The notes beneath the pieces were generated by a model that was given only the letters and a program-made list of their open reading frames with translations, did not search any database and had not been told where the DNA came from. From Ahaetulla prasina (lineage: Eukaryota; Chordata; Lepidosauria; Squamata; Colubridae), in NCBI RefSeq assembly GCF_028640845.1, contig NC_080540.1:215557300-215621299 (forward strand): a stretch of DNA of 64,000 nucleotides. The letters are read 5' to 3'. This document shows positions 1 through 10,614 of the stretch, piece by piece (position 1 is the first letter of the stretch; each line of letters opens with the position of its first letter). The position numbers and the translations under genes are program-made.

Positions 1-40
1 TTGAATGTAATGATTATGATTAACCTGATTAGTTTTACTT

Positions 41-177
41 CAGTGGCAGGATTCAAGTAATTTAACAACCGGTTCTCTGTCCTAATGATTTCTTCCAACA
101 GCCAGTTTGCCAAACTGCTTAGAAAATTAACAACCGGTTCTCCCGAAGTGGTGTGAACTGACTGAATCCCACCATTG
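41..177. mobile_element. hAT-type MITE, CAGTGG...CCATTG ends
   Basis: A 137-bp non-autonomous element starts CAGTGGCAGGATTCA and ends TGAATCCCACCATTG, which are inverted repeats. The flanks are TTTTACTT and TTTTATTT, an 8-bp target duplication with one mismatch, as expected for hAT. Inside, the phrase TTAACAACCGGTTCTC occurs twice. No coding capacity. Confidence 0.75.
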
Positions 178-365
178 TTTTATTTGTATTGGAATGCATA
201 ACACCCAGGTACAACACTGTTCATGCATTGATTTGATACCTTTATAAAAAATTAAAAATTAAAAACTTGGGAAAAAAATAAAGGTGCCATCGAGGAGCAT
301 CAGCTAAACTCATAAAAATGATCAGATGAAGCTTGTTTGCAGAAATATAACATTGAGTGGTAGGC

Positions 366-480
366 TTAAGCTTTCATGAGTTATAGCATGCCCTGATGAA
401 GTCAGCCGTAGTTCACAAAAGTCTAGGCCTTTTAATAAAATGTGTCAGTGTGAAAACATGCTACAGACTCCTGATGTTTG
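366..480 (+). mobile_element. Degenerate Penelope-like 3' end
   Basis: The segment contains CTGATGA at 393-399, then a decayed hairpin (GTCAGCC, GTA, GTTCAC) and AAAAG, followed by an A-rich stretch with AATAAA. An opposed copy of the hairpin half (CTTTCATGAGTTATAGC) lies at 371-387. The arrangement matches an amniote repeat family with CTGATGAAGTGAGC-type ends that I associate with Penelope-like elements. The family name is inference and the copy is old. Confidence 0.4.
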
Positions 481-1427
481 GCTGCTATAGGCCAATGCAG
501 TTCTCCTGCAGTGTTGTGCTTGTAATACCTACATTTTAGGTATTAAAACTAAGCTGCTGGCTAACAACTATAGGGTTAAAATATCCAGGCTGCAGATATC
601 CGTATCACCACTGGCAGCAGAGATATTGAAGATTAACTTCTTATTCTCATCTAATAGTCATCTAGATTTTATGCAGCCTAGATTTGGTAACCCTAGCAAA
701 AGCTTCTTTAAGAATTACTTGGGGAGTGGGAAATGTCAGCAATAAAATCTTGTGAAACATCTCTGAAGTAGGTGTGTTTGGCTGCAAAAAACCATGTTCC
801 TGAGATCGTTGGGAAAAAAAGATAAAAGTTGCTGCTGTAACTTCATTTTTATTTTTTTTGTTTAGCCTTTTTAACATTGACAAACGCAACTGGTCTGCAT
901 ATAAATCAATGGAGTATGATGCCTCTGTGTGTAGCTACTTGCTTGATTCGTCTCAGGAGGAACTGTGTGGAGGCAAATAAAATAGATGCATTATATAACT
1001 TTTTTATCTTAAGTCCCACCAATCACTTTATGAAACAACTTGGGTATCATCAAGAGAGAAGCAAAAAATTCACTCTTTCCAGAGAGGGAGAGGGAAGCAG
1101 GGAGGGAGGGAGGGGAGAGAAAGGGATAGCTACCTAGCTAGATTTCCAAAATCTAATTAAAATGCATTTAAATAACGAGTGAGCTCTAATTTGGGATGAT
1201 GCAAGACTGTCAGAGCAGTCTTCCCCTAGGCCCAAACCAAAAGTACAATAAAATAATGAAAGAAAGCTCATTGGTACAAAAAGATTACTGGTACTTCTAA
1301 GTCTCAGCTGTTCAAATGCCACTCTAGTCCCAGATATGGGGTCTCAGTTTATTTGAAATAGGTGGTTCTGGTTGTCTTCTCTGCTTCCCTCTTCTTTTTG
1401 TGGACTCTGTCCCAATTTGTGGAGTGA
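481..1427. other. Unassigned stretch
   Basis: Single-copy-looking AT-rich DNA. A purine tract (GGGAGGGAGGG type) lies at about 1079-1120. No recognisable repeat family; the open frames are short and without motifs. Confidence 0.5.
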
Positions 1428-1481
1428 ATGTCATTATTCTTAGACTACTGCAGACCACAAGTCAGACCACAACACTGGTTG

Positions 1482-1770
1482 ACACGTCAGGCCCAGGCCA
1501 AGCATGACATAAAACAATCCAGTCAAAGTTCAGTTCTTTATTTGCTTGCACACAGTAGACAAAGTCTTGCCAGACTAAATTCTTACTACTCTCCTCCTAA
1601 TGGAGATACCCAGGAGATTCTAGCCAATAGCCATCCTAACTCTCTTCCTCTGTCTCTTATTCAGCTCTGGGCTGTGTTGTCTCTTGTCTTATTCTCCCTC
1701 CTTGGAATATGCTCCTTCTTTTAGGGAAACTACTGCTTAAATGTAGTCCATCACACTACCTCGCCCTTTG
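1482..1770 (-). mobile_element. Probable LTR fragment
   Basis: Read on the minus strand, the left end (TGACACGTCAGGCCCAGGCC on plus) resembles the 3' terminus of the solo LTR at 47386-47951. A minus-strand AATAAAG polyadenylation signal lies at about 1536-1542, at a similar distance from the terminus as in that copy. I could not define the right terminus or a target duplication, so it may be truncated. Confidence 0.38.
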
Positions 1771-1774
1771 TAGG

Positions 1775-2850
1775 CATCATTCTTCATATCAGTCTACATT
1801 TCAGGAAAAAGTGTGTTCTAAAACTTATCAACACAACCCTCCAAATTACAATGGTATTTGAATTACCAATTGTAATAAAGGAATGTAGAGACGGGGAGAA
1901 TTAGCTGAGTTCATTTTTTAGGGCAAGGTTGTTGTTTTTTTAAAGATTGCATTTTCAAGCTTCTGCTGAAAGCCAAAAAAAGGTGCGGCTGCTTTAAGGT
2001 ACAGAGGCTGTATCCCTCCCAAAACATCCTCTTTCTCCCCTTAATTTCTTTGGAAGGCTGAAAAAAGACAGGGTGCTTTAATGATCAGGAAGAAGGTGCT
2101 GTGCTTATGTGAGTTCCAAGCCCAGGTTCCAAATCATGTTTGACATCTGCATAACATTTGCATTTACTAAGACATCTGCTTTTACTAAGAAGCCATTTTA
2201 ATTGCTGTTTGCGTATGCATTATGACCTCTCAGGTAGTAGCTACTAGAAAAATGAATCAATTTTCTCACATTTTAGTTCTAGGAATTATATTAAAGCAAT
2301 TTCTTTTTCATTCCTAGGGCTAAAATGTGAAGGGCTCTGGATTTTCCATCAGAGGCAGGTAAGCAGGATCATCAAAGACACAAACTTCATTGCAACAAGC
2401 AAAATCTGCTAAATGAAATTACTAATAATAGATAATCTTTAATTTGGAGGAGATTATTTCATGTTTGGGGAATTTATTCATTTGGCTATACCAAATCTTG
2501 AATGGTCTTTAACTGGCATGAAATAAGTATATTCTGCATAATATTTAGAAATGTTTCTGAATGTTATATAATACATTAGCCTAATTAATAAAACCCAGTT
2601 ATTTGTTTATGTTAACGTAACATTTTATAGCAGTGCACATCAATTTTATTTTTAAGTGTTGGTGGCCTATGAGCTATATATATTCTCTACTCTGAAAATA
2701 TTTTTTTCAGATTAATCAGATGGGCATACCTTATATTTCATATTTTCAATAATGGGCATCTGCCTGCAGATCCAAATAAATGCCCTTGAAACCATTGCAC
2801 ATGTTAATGTTTTATAGGAGCCTGAGGGCGGGGTCAAATGCATCATCAGT
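1775..2850. other. Unassigned stretch
   Basis: AT-rich, single-copy-looking sequence. No transposon termini, LINE motifs or long open frame recognised on either strand. Confidence 0.5.
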
Positions 2851-2859
2851 TTGGAGTCT

Positions 2860-3110
2860 CTACGCCTCTGTAAAAGACCTAAGTCCAGCCCCCATTGAAG
2901 TCCTTTGGCTCGTATCTGGCACCAAATTGCCTTGATAGTAGATCAGTTTCTTGTGAATAGGTTGCATGGAATAAACTTGTGGTGCCTTTTGATCCTCACT
3001 CTTGATTCTTTGCGCCTGCATGTTTACATCATCAGTCTTCATGTGTCCTATGCATTTGTTTCTGTAATTCCTTATGAAAATTATTATGAAATCTGAAAAA
3101 AGAAAAGTCC
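2860..3110 (-). other. Possible exon, 3' UTR or pseudogene fragment
   Basis: On the minus strand a pyrimidine tract ending in CAG (at about 3095-3110) looks like a splice acceptor. It is followed by an open frame of about 60 codons from an ATG near 3042 to a TAG at 2860, with varied composition (begins MKTDDVNMQAQRIKSEDQ). The frame directly joined to the acceptor stops after about 19 codons. I recognise no family. It could be a terminal exon plus UTR, a decayed pseudogene, or chance. Confidence 0.2.
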
Positions 3111-3158
3111 ACATAAAGCATCCCCATTTGGGGGCCCTGTTAGAAATTCTGGGAGTTA

Positions 3159-3537
3159 TAGGTAGTCCTTGACTTACAACAGTTTGCTTAGTAACCAATC
3201 GAAGTTACAATGAAAAAAGCGACTTATGACCATTTTTCATACTTACAACCATTGCAGCATCCCCATGGTCATGTGAGTTACATTCAGATGCTTGACAACT
3301 GACTCACATTTATGACGGTTGCAGTGTCCCGGGGTCATGTGATCATCTTTTGCGACCTTCTGAGAAGCAAAGTTGATGGGGAAGCCAAATTCACTTAACA
3401 GCTGTGTTACTAATTTAACAACGATTAAGTGATTCACTTAACAAATGTGGCAAAAAAGTCATAAAATGGGACAAAACTCACTTAACAAATTTCTCACTTA
3501 GCAACATAAATTGTGGTTGTAAAATGAGGATTTTCTG
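3159..3537 (-). mobile_element. TA-MITE (mariner/Tigger-like), full length
   Basis: One copy of the commonest element in the window. It starts TAGGTAGTCCTTGACTTAC, ends with a decayed reverse complement (GAGGATTTTCTG), and is flanked by TA on both sides. Inside are the family words GCAGCATCCCC, GTGATCATCTTTTG and AAAGTTGATGGGGAAGCC. The TA duplication and CAG ends suggest a Tc1/mariner superfamily parent, perhaps Tigger-like. It encodes no transposase. Confidence 0.8.
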
Positions 3538-3539
3538 TA

Positions 3540-4205
3540 ATAGGCAGTACTTAATCTGGAAGGGGTTCTCTGAACATTCATCCTTGTTTTTGCTGAAGTA
3601 TCCAGCATGTTCTTCACATATCTTAACCGGGCAATTTCTTTCACAGTTTACAGTACATGAGGGAGGATAAAGAAAAAATTGAGATGATGACATCTGTGAT
3701 TCTTAGTGTTTGTCCTCACTAGAGACTTATAACATTTTATAGCATCACCCACCCATCATTAAGGCAATATAAAACCTGTCTCTATTACTCTTATATCAGC
3801 ACAATGATTGGAGGCCACCAGACATATAAATCAATGGTGAAAACAAAATATCTTAGTGAAGAACTGAAGGAATGTATCCATGAATCATTATTCTGGAAAT
3901 TATTTTTAAAAAGGAATTCAAAAATGCCTTTTTAAAAAATGAAAGCCAAATTTTAACATCAACATGAAGAAGTTTAATGAAATAATTTGACCAACTCCCT
4001 GCCAGATTAATGTCTGATGCTTGTCCATAGAAAAAAACCAGAAGTTGGTAATACAAGTGGCAATTTGGACAAAGAAGAAGTCCAAGTCACACATGTGAAA
4101 GGTCTCTAATGAGGCTAAGAACAGCTGATCCTTGGCTCTACAACTGATAATTAGCTAAAACAACAAATTTATCTAGTTAAAACAGCTAAGGCCTGGCTAA
4201 GCTGT
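3540..4205. other. Unassigned stretch
   Basis: No recognisable repeat or gene. A run of TTAGCTAAAACAACAAA-type sequence precedes the LTR at 4206. Confidence 0.45.
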
Positions 4206-4691
4206 TGTTGGAAGAAATGTCCATCTGGGTTCAGTTCCAAGTGGGAAGAAAGACACTGGAAACATGGAGACTGCTTGGAAAGATGGTTTAATGGTGGACA
4301 GGACCACATGGTTTGAGGTCCTGGGGGAAAAAAGCACATGGGTGAGATAGAGAGAGATTTATACCCTCTCTTGGGCCCTTCCTTGGAGCTTCCTGTTCCT
4401 GTGTAAGAAATCTATTCTGATTGGTTCTCAGACTCCCATGGAGCCATGTGGTTAGATGGGTAGAGGGCTAATCCTATTATGTCCTGAGGGTGAAAGTCTT
4501 ATCTGTGTTGTAGATAAACTGGCCCAGCCTTTTGTCTTGTAAATAACCAAAGTATCTGCTGGAGGCTGGAACTTGGGGCTGAGTTCTGTCTTAAGATTTC
4601 TATTTCTCTTTTAGGGGAAATATTCTGCTTTTTAAATATTTCCTAGAATATTTCATTTTTCTAGGAGAAGGGTGGGTGCTAACTTCCTACA
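4206..4691 (-). mobile_element. Solo LTR, about 486 bp
   Basis: The ends are TGTTGGAAG and CTTCCTACA, short inverted repeats with the TG...CA rule of LTRs. On the minus strand a TATA box (GGGTATAAATCTC, about 4355-4367) is followed some 70 bp later by ATTAAA (about 4286-4291), the usual promoter-polyadenylation spacing. The flanks GCTGT and CTGCT give no clean duplication. No internal retroviral coding sequence adjoins, so this is a solo LTR. Whether it is ERV or Ty3-type cannot be told. Confidence 0.6.
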
Positions 4692-5590
4692 CTGCTATGT
4701 GACCTACAGAATGTAGTTGGATCCAAAACTCTCTAGTTTCAACAGCAAAGGGAATATTAGATTCTGGCTGATTTGTTAAAGTAAAGCCAGGCTTTCTCAG
4801 ATTAGATAAGTGTTTAATAAATTAAGTAAACAATTAATTGTTTATCCTGATTGATGATTCCTATTATATTGGCTGCTGCTGCTAATGAGTGATTATTAAT
4901 TTGAACTTGACAATGGTTTTGAAGTGCTGAATTGAAATAAGGTCACTGTTATATGCAGCGCTAATCTAATTTTATTTGAAATTTCTCAGTTTTATACATC
5001 TTGTACAACTTTTTTCAATCTTCTTTTTTCTTCCTTTTCTCTTGTCTTTTTCATGGTTTCACTTTTAAATACCTATTAACGCTTAAAGTGAAAGGAAAGG
5101 AGTGCTTTAGGGATTAGATCTTGGATTTGACAGGCTGGAAATTATGAAACATGACTGAAATCAAGCAAAGTCATTACAGAAAGAAATCAGGTTCTTGCAG
5201 TTCATACAAGTGAATGCCTTTTAATAAAACTTCTGCTAAAGCCTCTTACTATGGTGTAACTTCCTTTATCTAAAGCCTGTTTATATAAATGTGTTATGCG
5301 GATTATTCTGCAGTCTAATATAGAAGTAGTCTTCTCAAACTTGCCAACTTGAAGACACATTGATTTCAATCCCCAGAATTCCCTAGCCAGTGTAATGATT
5401 GCCAAATTTAAGAAACACTGAAGAGATCAATGACTCCAAGGGTTAATCAACCACTTGCATTTTGTGTATCAAGGGCAGAGTAAGAGATTCGGGTCAGTCA
5501 TGTAAACTGAATCCCAGGTATCATAATACAGCCAACATTACCAATAAAGGAAACTATCTGTAGCTCAGGGTTGAAATGAGGATTCCTGAC
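4692..5590. other. Unassigned stretch
   Basis: AT-rich and without recognisable mobile-element termini or coding motifs. The 67-codon frame near 5202-5405 has no family resemblance. Confidence 0.45.
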
Positions 5591-5591
5591 T

Positions 5592-5712
5592 GCTCTCTGA
5601 GCTTGCTTGTTTTCTTGCAGATGTTTCATTACCCAGACTAGGTAACATCATCAGTATTAGCACTGATTGGATAATAAAATGTCTGCAAGAAAACAAGCAA
5701 GCTCAGAGAGCA
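5592..5712. mobile_element. Penelope-like terminal segment, head-to-head pair
   Basis: A left arm (5592-5655) and a right arm (5661-5712) are reverse complements over GCTCTCTGAGCTTGCTTG and the adjoining CTTGCAGA, with divergent sequence near the centre. The repeated unit ends TCTGCAAGAAAACAAGCAAG. Opposed terminal fragments are a known Penelope-like insertion structure, and the left arm holds a hammerhead-like core on the minus strand. No protein remains here; assignment rests on this motif and structure. Confidence 0.5.
5621..5655 (-). ncRNA. Hammerhead-like ribozyme motif
   Basis: The minus strand reads CUGAUGA, one nucleotide, GUUACC, a 7-nt loop, GGUAAU, then GAAAC. The six stem pairs form, one of them a G-U. 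This is the conserved core order of a hammerhead, with one extra nucleotide between CUGAUGA and stem II. Helices I and III and a cleavage site were not established. Confidence 0.4.
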
Positions 5713-6020
5713 TCAAGAATCCCTCACTGCCAACATTATTAGACCTTTTTTGAGGGGAAGGATGGAAGGGGGAATGGATCTAGGGAAAGAGAGAGGAAGA
5801 GATGCATCCCGGATTTCTTTCTGCTTTGATTTTGTTTTCAGATTAAGCAGATTTCTTGCCCCTATAAAAAGAGCCTCGTTTCTGGCATTGTGTTTTTCTC
5901 CACAGGTTTCTGCCATTGTGTTTTTCTCCTCTATATTCTTCCCCTTCTTGATAAGTGCAGGAGATTGGTGAGCAAATTTATTAGGCATGCATTATGCCCA
6001 TGGAAATACTGCCAAGAACT
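5713..6020. other. Unassigned stretch
   Basis: Contains two similar TCTGGCATTGTGTTTTTCTC / TCTGCCATTGTGTTTTTCTC units near 5880-5930. Nothing else recognised. Confidence 0.4.
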
Positions 6021-6517
6021 GTGGTAGCACAGTGGTATGTGGTATGGTTAGAATCAGAGGTGGGTTTCAGCAGGTTCTGACCAGTTCTGGAGAACCGGTA
6101 GCGGAAATTTTGAGTAGTTCGGAGAACTGGTAGTAAAAATTCTGACTGGCCCCATCCCCATCAATAGATCAGCTGCCTCCCAAATCCCAGCTGATCGGGA
6201 GGAAAGGGAGTTTTGCAGTAACCTTCCCCTGGAGTGGTGTGGGAATGGAGATTTTACAATATCCTTCCCCTGCCATGCCCACCAAGCCATGCCACTCCCA
6301 CCAAGCCACCCCCACATAACCAGTAGTAAAAAATTTTGAAACCCACCACTGGTTAGAATGCAATTTTGTAGGCTAATTCTGCCAACTGCCAACAGTTTGA
6401 TCCTGACTGGTTCAAGGTTGATTCAGCCTTCCATCCTTCTGAGGTCGGACCCAGATTGTTGCGGGCAATAGGCTGACTCTGTAAACTGCTTAGAGAAGAC
6501 TATAAAGCCGTACCTTC
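6021..6517 (+). mobile_element. tRNA-derived SINE (type A), split by a hAT
   Basis: The head GTGGTAGCACAGTGGT resembles box A, and the box B-like GTTTGATCCTGACTGG follows the insertion. The central core CAAGGTTGATTCAGCCTTCC and the AGGCTGACTCTGTAAACTGC tail match the copies at 34650, 41469 and 43950. The SINE is interrupted at 6055-6351 and truncated before its usual GCGGTATATAAGT end. It is not a functional tRNA gene. Confidence 0.75.
6055..6351 (+). mobile_element. hAT non-autonomous element, GTGGGTTTCA family
   Basis: The ends are CAGAGGTGGGTTTCAG and TTGAAACCCACCACTG. A perfect 8-bp duplication GTTAGAAT lies at 6047-6054 and 6352-6359, and it is SINE sequence. The interior repeats GAACCGGTAG and carries the GCCCACCAAGCC motif. 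Related copies are at 43287, 44084 and 61461. No transposase. Confidence 0.92.
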
Positions 6518-7500
6518 CTTGTGACTTTCTTTTGTCTGCTACACTCCTCATCTTTTCTACCTGTAGCAGTTTGGCTCAAGATTGTAGCAGATGGCTTGCC
6601 CACATGATAAGCTGCAACTCTGATATCTCTGCGAATGGCACCCATTGGTACCATACTGAAAGATTTTTTTTTAAAAAAAATGAATAAATGACACTTAACA
6701 AAGAAAGCAAACACAGGTTGATAAAGGTATGGGGATGCCAAGAGTCAGAGTATCACACCTGGTTTCCCCAGAGCTGCTGTAAGCAAATTTTGAATTGGCA
6801 AAGGCTTCTGAAATTGGCTTTTTGCTACAGCTGTGCATTTGTGGCATTTAATCGTTGTTTTCTGGTACATTTTCATAGACCCATGAGGAAAATAACGGGG
6901 GCGGAGAGAAAGGAATTGCAGGAGGACTGATGGCTTCTTGAGATGAAGCAGCACTTCTCAGTTTAAATTTCGAAAGGCCAATTCAAAAGGTTGGCTTGCC
7001 ATTGTAGTTGTGACCCCAGTCAAAGCCTGAGAAAAGCCCTCATCTAACTGCAAAAGTTTTTACTAGTTTGCAAATGTGCATTTTGTGGAGTTGGTAGTCT
7101 ACCAGACAAATGGGGTGATAAAATTTCACTTTCAGTTGTCTTCCTTTGTACCCCTTGAAATTGCAATCAAAAAGTTATAAAAATTGATAAAGCGATGTGC
7201 TTTGTTGAAGCAGGAAAAAATGCAATCTGTAATAGGTAACCAGTAGGGCGTGAAGTGTGTATGTCAAGACACTCAAGAAACCAACATGTATATGACCCTG
7301 TAATCATAATAGAGACTGATAGTCTATATCCTACAAAATCACTTTGTGTTTATCTGTTTGCCTATATGTACCCTCAAGCTAACCCAGACAATGCATTATA
7401 TCACAACCCCAAATCCACTCATTTAAAGAATGCTTAAAAAAAATCTGGGACTCATTATTCCAATCGAACTAAAATTTCCAGGTTGTTCAGATGAGTTTTA
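6518..7500. other. Unassigned stretch
   Basis: No transposon termini or coding family recognised. An A/T homopolymer junction (T8A8-like) lies near 6665-6680. Confidence 0.45.
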
Positions 7501-7504
7501 TTCA

Positions 7505-7650
7505 CAAAGTTTTGGCCATTGCAGTGTCTCTGTGGTCATGTGATCATGATTTCTGACACCTTACAAGCTTCTCACAAGCAAAGTCAATGGGGAAGCATGC
7601 AGGAAGTGAAAAATCATGATCATGTGGTCGTGGGAGGGATATTCCTCAAG
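7505..7650 (-). mobile_element. Diverged TA-MITE fragment
   Basis: Shares GGTCATGTGATCATGA and CAAAGTCAATGGGGAAGC with the TA-MITE interior, but the flanking sequence and both termini are missing. Either a degraded copy or a distant subfamily. Confidence 0.45.
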
Positions 7651-8099
7651 TTAAGTATCTTTCTTCTTTAATACACTGACGTCTTCTTTAATTTTCAAAG
7701 CAAATGGATAGCAATATCATTCAGGAAAACTTAATGCTCATTTTTGTCTCTTGAGACTACATGACCTTTCTCTCACGGGTCACAGGGTTGTCTCGTTCGT
7801 CATAATAGTGGGATGATTAAGAGGCCATGCTCAATGAAAATTATGGTCACACTGGCTAGGGACAACGGATGCTATCCCGAAGACGTGAGAAAGAAAAAAT
7901 AGTGTAATTCTTGGTGCAGCTAGGGGGTAATCCAAAGAAATACAAGAATGCAGCTTAGATAAAGAAAATGGAGTCAGCAGAAACATCAGAAGCTTTGTGG
8001 AAAGTTCAATGGCACAGTGGAAGGCACAGTTGCTAGTCAACAGTGACAGACTCAGAGAGGTAAACAACAAGAGAGGAGTCTTTCAAGGAGACTCTACAG

Positions 8100-8537
8100 C
8101 CATGATGGCGAACCTTTGACGTGCCCGCGTGCTGGCTTGCATGCTGGAAGTGGCATGCGAAATCATCCCGCAAAGTGTGCGTGGCCCTGCTGGCCTTTGC
8201 GTGCGCGGGAGCACCGATACCCAGAAAACCAGTGGTCCATCGCGCATGCGCGAGCCGGCACCCAAACACCCTGATACTGGCATAGAAGCATGCCCGATGA
8301 ACAGCTGGGCATCGTGCATGCGCGCAACGTCAACCCGGAACGCCATGTGTCAGCCTGCACATGTATGACGGAACACCGCTCTTCCGGGTTCTGCTGCTCC
8401 CGCGCACGCGATGGCCAGCTGACCGGTGCATGTGTGATCACAGGAATGCAGAATTGAAGCCAGTGAGGCCACGCATTCTTCGCGGGATGGTTTTGCGTGC
8501 TGCTTCCGGTACACATACTATAGGTTTGCCGACACTG
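8100..8537. mobile_element. hAT element inserted in the R4 RT domain
   Basis: The ends CCATGATGGCGAACCT and TAGGTTTGCCGACACTG are inverted repeats. The 8-bp duplication CTCTACAG at 8092-8099 and 8538-8545 is exact and falls just after the R4 GVFQGD codons. The GC- and CpG-rich interior (repeated GCATGCGCG-like words) contrasts with the AT-rich host. The open frames inside it on both strands are shadows of this composition. Confidence 0.9.
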
Positions 8538-8939
8538 CTCTACAGTTTGTCATTACATCAGTTAACATTGAACCAATCAGATCATGGCTATCAAACATCA
8601 AAATATATATATCTGCCAGGTCATTCCATCTCCTTTACATGGGCAATCTGAATCTGCATAGAAAAACATCTGAAATAGAATAGTTGCTGAACACTGAAAA
8701 TACGGTCAAGCTATTTGGCCTGGACAGATGTGCCACCCTTACCATCAACAGGGGAAAAAATAGTAAAAATGGAAGGAATCAAGAGATCTTTTGGAAATAA
8801 CATAAAGAATCTGGATGAAGAAGATCCCTACAAATACCTGGGCATCCTTCAGGCTGAGAGCATCAAGCACACTGAAGTGAATAATAAGGTCAGTATGAAT
8901 ATATCAGAAAAGTGAAGTCCACATTTAGTGGCGGAAGTA

Positions 8940-9237
8940 CCATAAAGGGGGCGGTGCTCATCTCCGTTCCAAAGCCGAAGAGCCAGCGCTGTCCAAAGAC
9001 GTCTCCGTGGTCATGTGGCCAGCATGACTCAATGCCAAAGGCGCACGGAACGCTGTTACCTTCCCACCAAAGGTGGTCCCTATTTTTTCTACTTGCATTT
9101 TTACGTGCTTTCGAAACTGCTAGGTTGGCAGAAGCTGGGACAAGTAACGGGAGCTCACCCCGTTACACGGCAGCACTAGGGATTCAAACCGCTGAGCTGC
9201 CGACCTTTCGATCGACAAGCTCAACGTCCTAGCCCCA
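8940..9237 (-). mobile_element. Sauria-type SINE, 3' truncated
   Basis: The minus strand starts with a tRNA-like head (GGGGCTAGGACGTTGAGC, with GGTTTGAATCCCTAGTGC as box B) and continues through the family body to GAGCACCGCCCCCTTTATG. It matches the copy at 45536-45900 but lacks the CCTTTA tail. It interrupts the R4 frame between the VSMNIS and VIRYIARIVD segments. Confidence 0.8.
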
Positions 9238-9843
9238 GTTATTAGATATATAGCTAGAATAGTGGACTGAACTCAAGCTGAAGTAGAAGCCCTGGATAGG
9301 AAGACCAGAAAAATAATGACAATGAATCTTGCACTTCATCCACTCGACAATGTTGACAGACACTATTTACCAAGGAGGATCGGTAGCTGTGGAACGTTGC
9401 AAGTATACCAGACAGTTAAAGAAAAATGGACATTGAAAGAATATCTGAAGGACAGGGAAGAAGATGCAAGGAAACTAATACACCATGAAGGTTTTACTGA
9501 ATACCAAAGAGACCAAACTGGCCTACAAGAAAGATCAAATGAAAAATAGAAAAGAGACATGGCAAGGCAATTACATGGCTGGTACATAAAATAAAATAAA
9601 ATAGCAGGTCAAGTAGATAACAAGACCTGGAAATGGCTAAAAGCAGGAAATTTGAAGATGGAGACAGAGAGGGTAATTCTGGCTGCACAAGACCAAGCCT
9701 TAAGAACAAATACAGGAAGTCCTCAACTTATGACCACAACTGAGCCCAAAATTTCTGTTGTTAAGTGAGATATTTGTTAAGTGACTTTTGCCCCATTTTA
9801 CGACCTTTTCTGCCACTGTTGTTAAGCGAATCAATGCAGTTAA

Positions 9844-10614
9844 GTGAATTTGGCTTCCCCGTTGACTTCGCTTGTCAGAAGGTCAGAACCTCTTCACAAT
9901 TGGATAAATGCCTTCCTGTCAAACAGACAACAAGTGGTCAAAATTGGCAAAGCTCTATCAAATCCCGTTCCTGTCAAAAGTGGCATTCCCCAAGGTAGCA
10001 TTCTTGGACCAACGCTCTTCATACTATACATAAATGATCTCTGTGACCTTATCTCAAGTTATTGTGTTCTCTTTGCTGATGACGTCAAACTATTTAACAC
10101 CACCAACAATACTTCTACCCTTCAAAAAGACCTTGACTTTGTATCCGATTGGTCTAAAACTTGGCAACTCCAAATCTCAACCAGCAAATGCTCAGTCTTA
10201 CATATTGGGAAAAAGAACCCTAACAATAAGTACAAGCTTGATGGACATTACCTTCCAGATGACCCCCACCCTATTAAAGACCTTGGAGTTTTCATATCAA
10301 ATGATCTAAGTGCCAAAGCCCACTGCAACTACATAGCAAAAAAGGCTCTAAGGGTTGTAAACCTAATCTTGCGTAGCTTCTTTTCCAAAAACTCTACACT
10401 ACTAACCAGAGCATACAAAACATTTGCTAGACCTATTCTTGAATACAGCTCATCTGTCTGGAACCCATACCACATCTCTGACATTAATACAATTGAACGC
10501 ATCCAGAAATATTTTACAAGAAGAGTTCTCCGCTCCTCTGAAAACAACAAAGTACCTTATACCACCAAACTTGAAATCCTGGGATTAGAAAACTTAGAAC
10601 TCCGCCGACTCTGA
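9844..10614 (+). CDS. Reverse transcriptase C-terminal half, Rex1-like LINE
   Basis: A 256-codon open frame; its first 15-16 codons are MITE sequence read through, so the annotated ATG is not a real start. LINE sequence begins near 9890. Motifs in order: [20 protein letters not shown] (about residues 50-70), the catalytic FADDVKLF (about 76-84), GVFISNDL in the thumb, and [13 protein letters not shown] in the C-terminal domain. The frame ends at 10614, but homologous codons continue past the stop (FKLNVNRF, NAWNSLPDS) to about 10875. It lacks the endonuclease and RT N-terminus, so the protein cannot act. Confidence 0.75.
   Translation: MNLASPLTSLVRRSEPLHNWINAFLSNRQQVVKIGKALSNPVPVKSGIPQGSILGPTLFILYINDLCDLISSYCVLFADDVKLFNTTNNTSTLQKDLDFVSDWSKTWQLQISTSKCSVLHIGKKNPNNKYKLDGHYLPDDPHPIKDLGVFISNDLSAKAHCNYIAKKALRVVNLILRSFFSKNSTLLTRAYKTFARPILEYSSSVWNPYHISDINTIERIQKYFTRRVLRSSENNKVPYTTKLEILGLENLELRRL

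Noticed and set aside
8083..8651. Several overlapping frames of 78-117 codons
   Set aside because: They overlap the CpG-rich hAT at 8100-8537 on both strands; no family resemblance.
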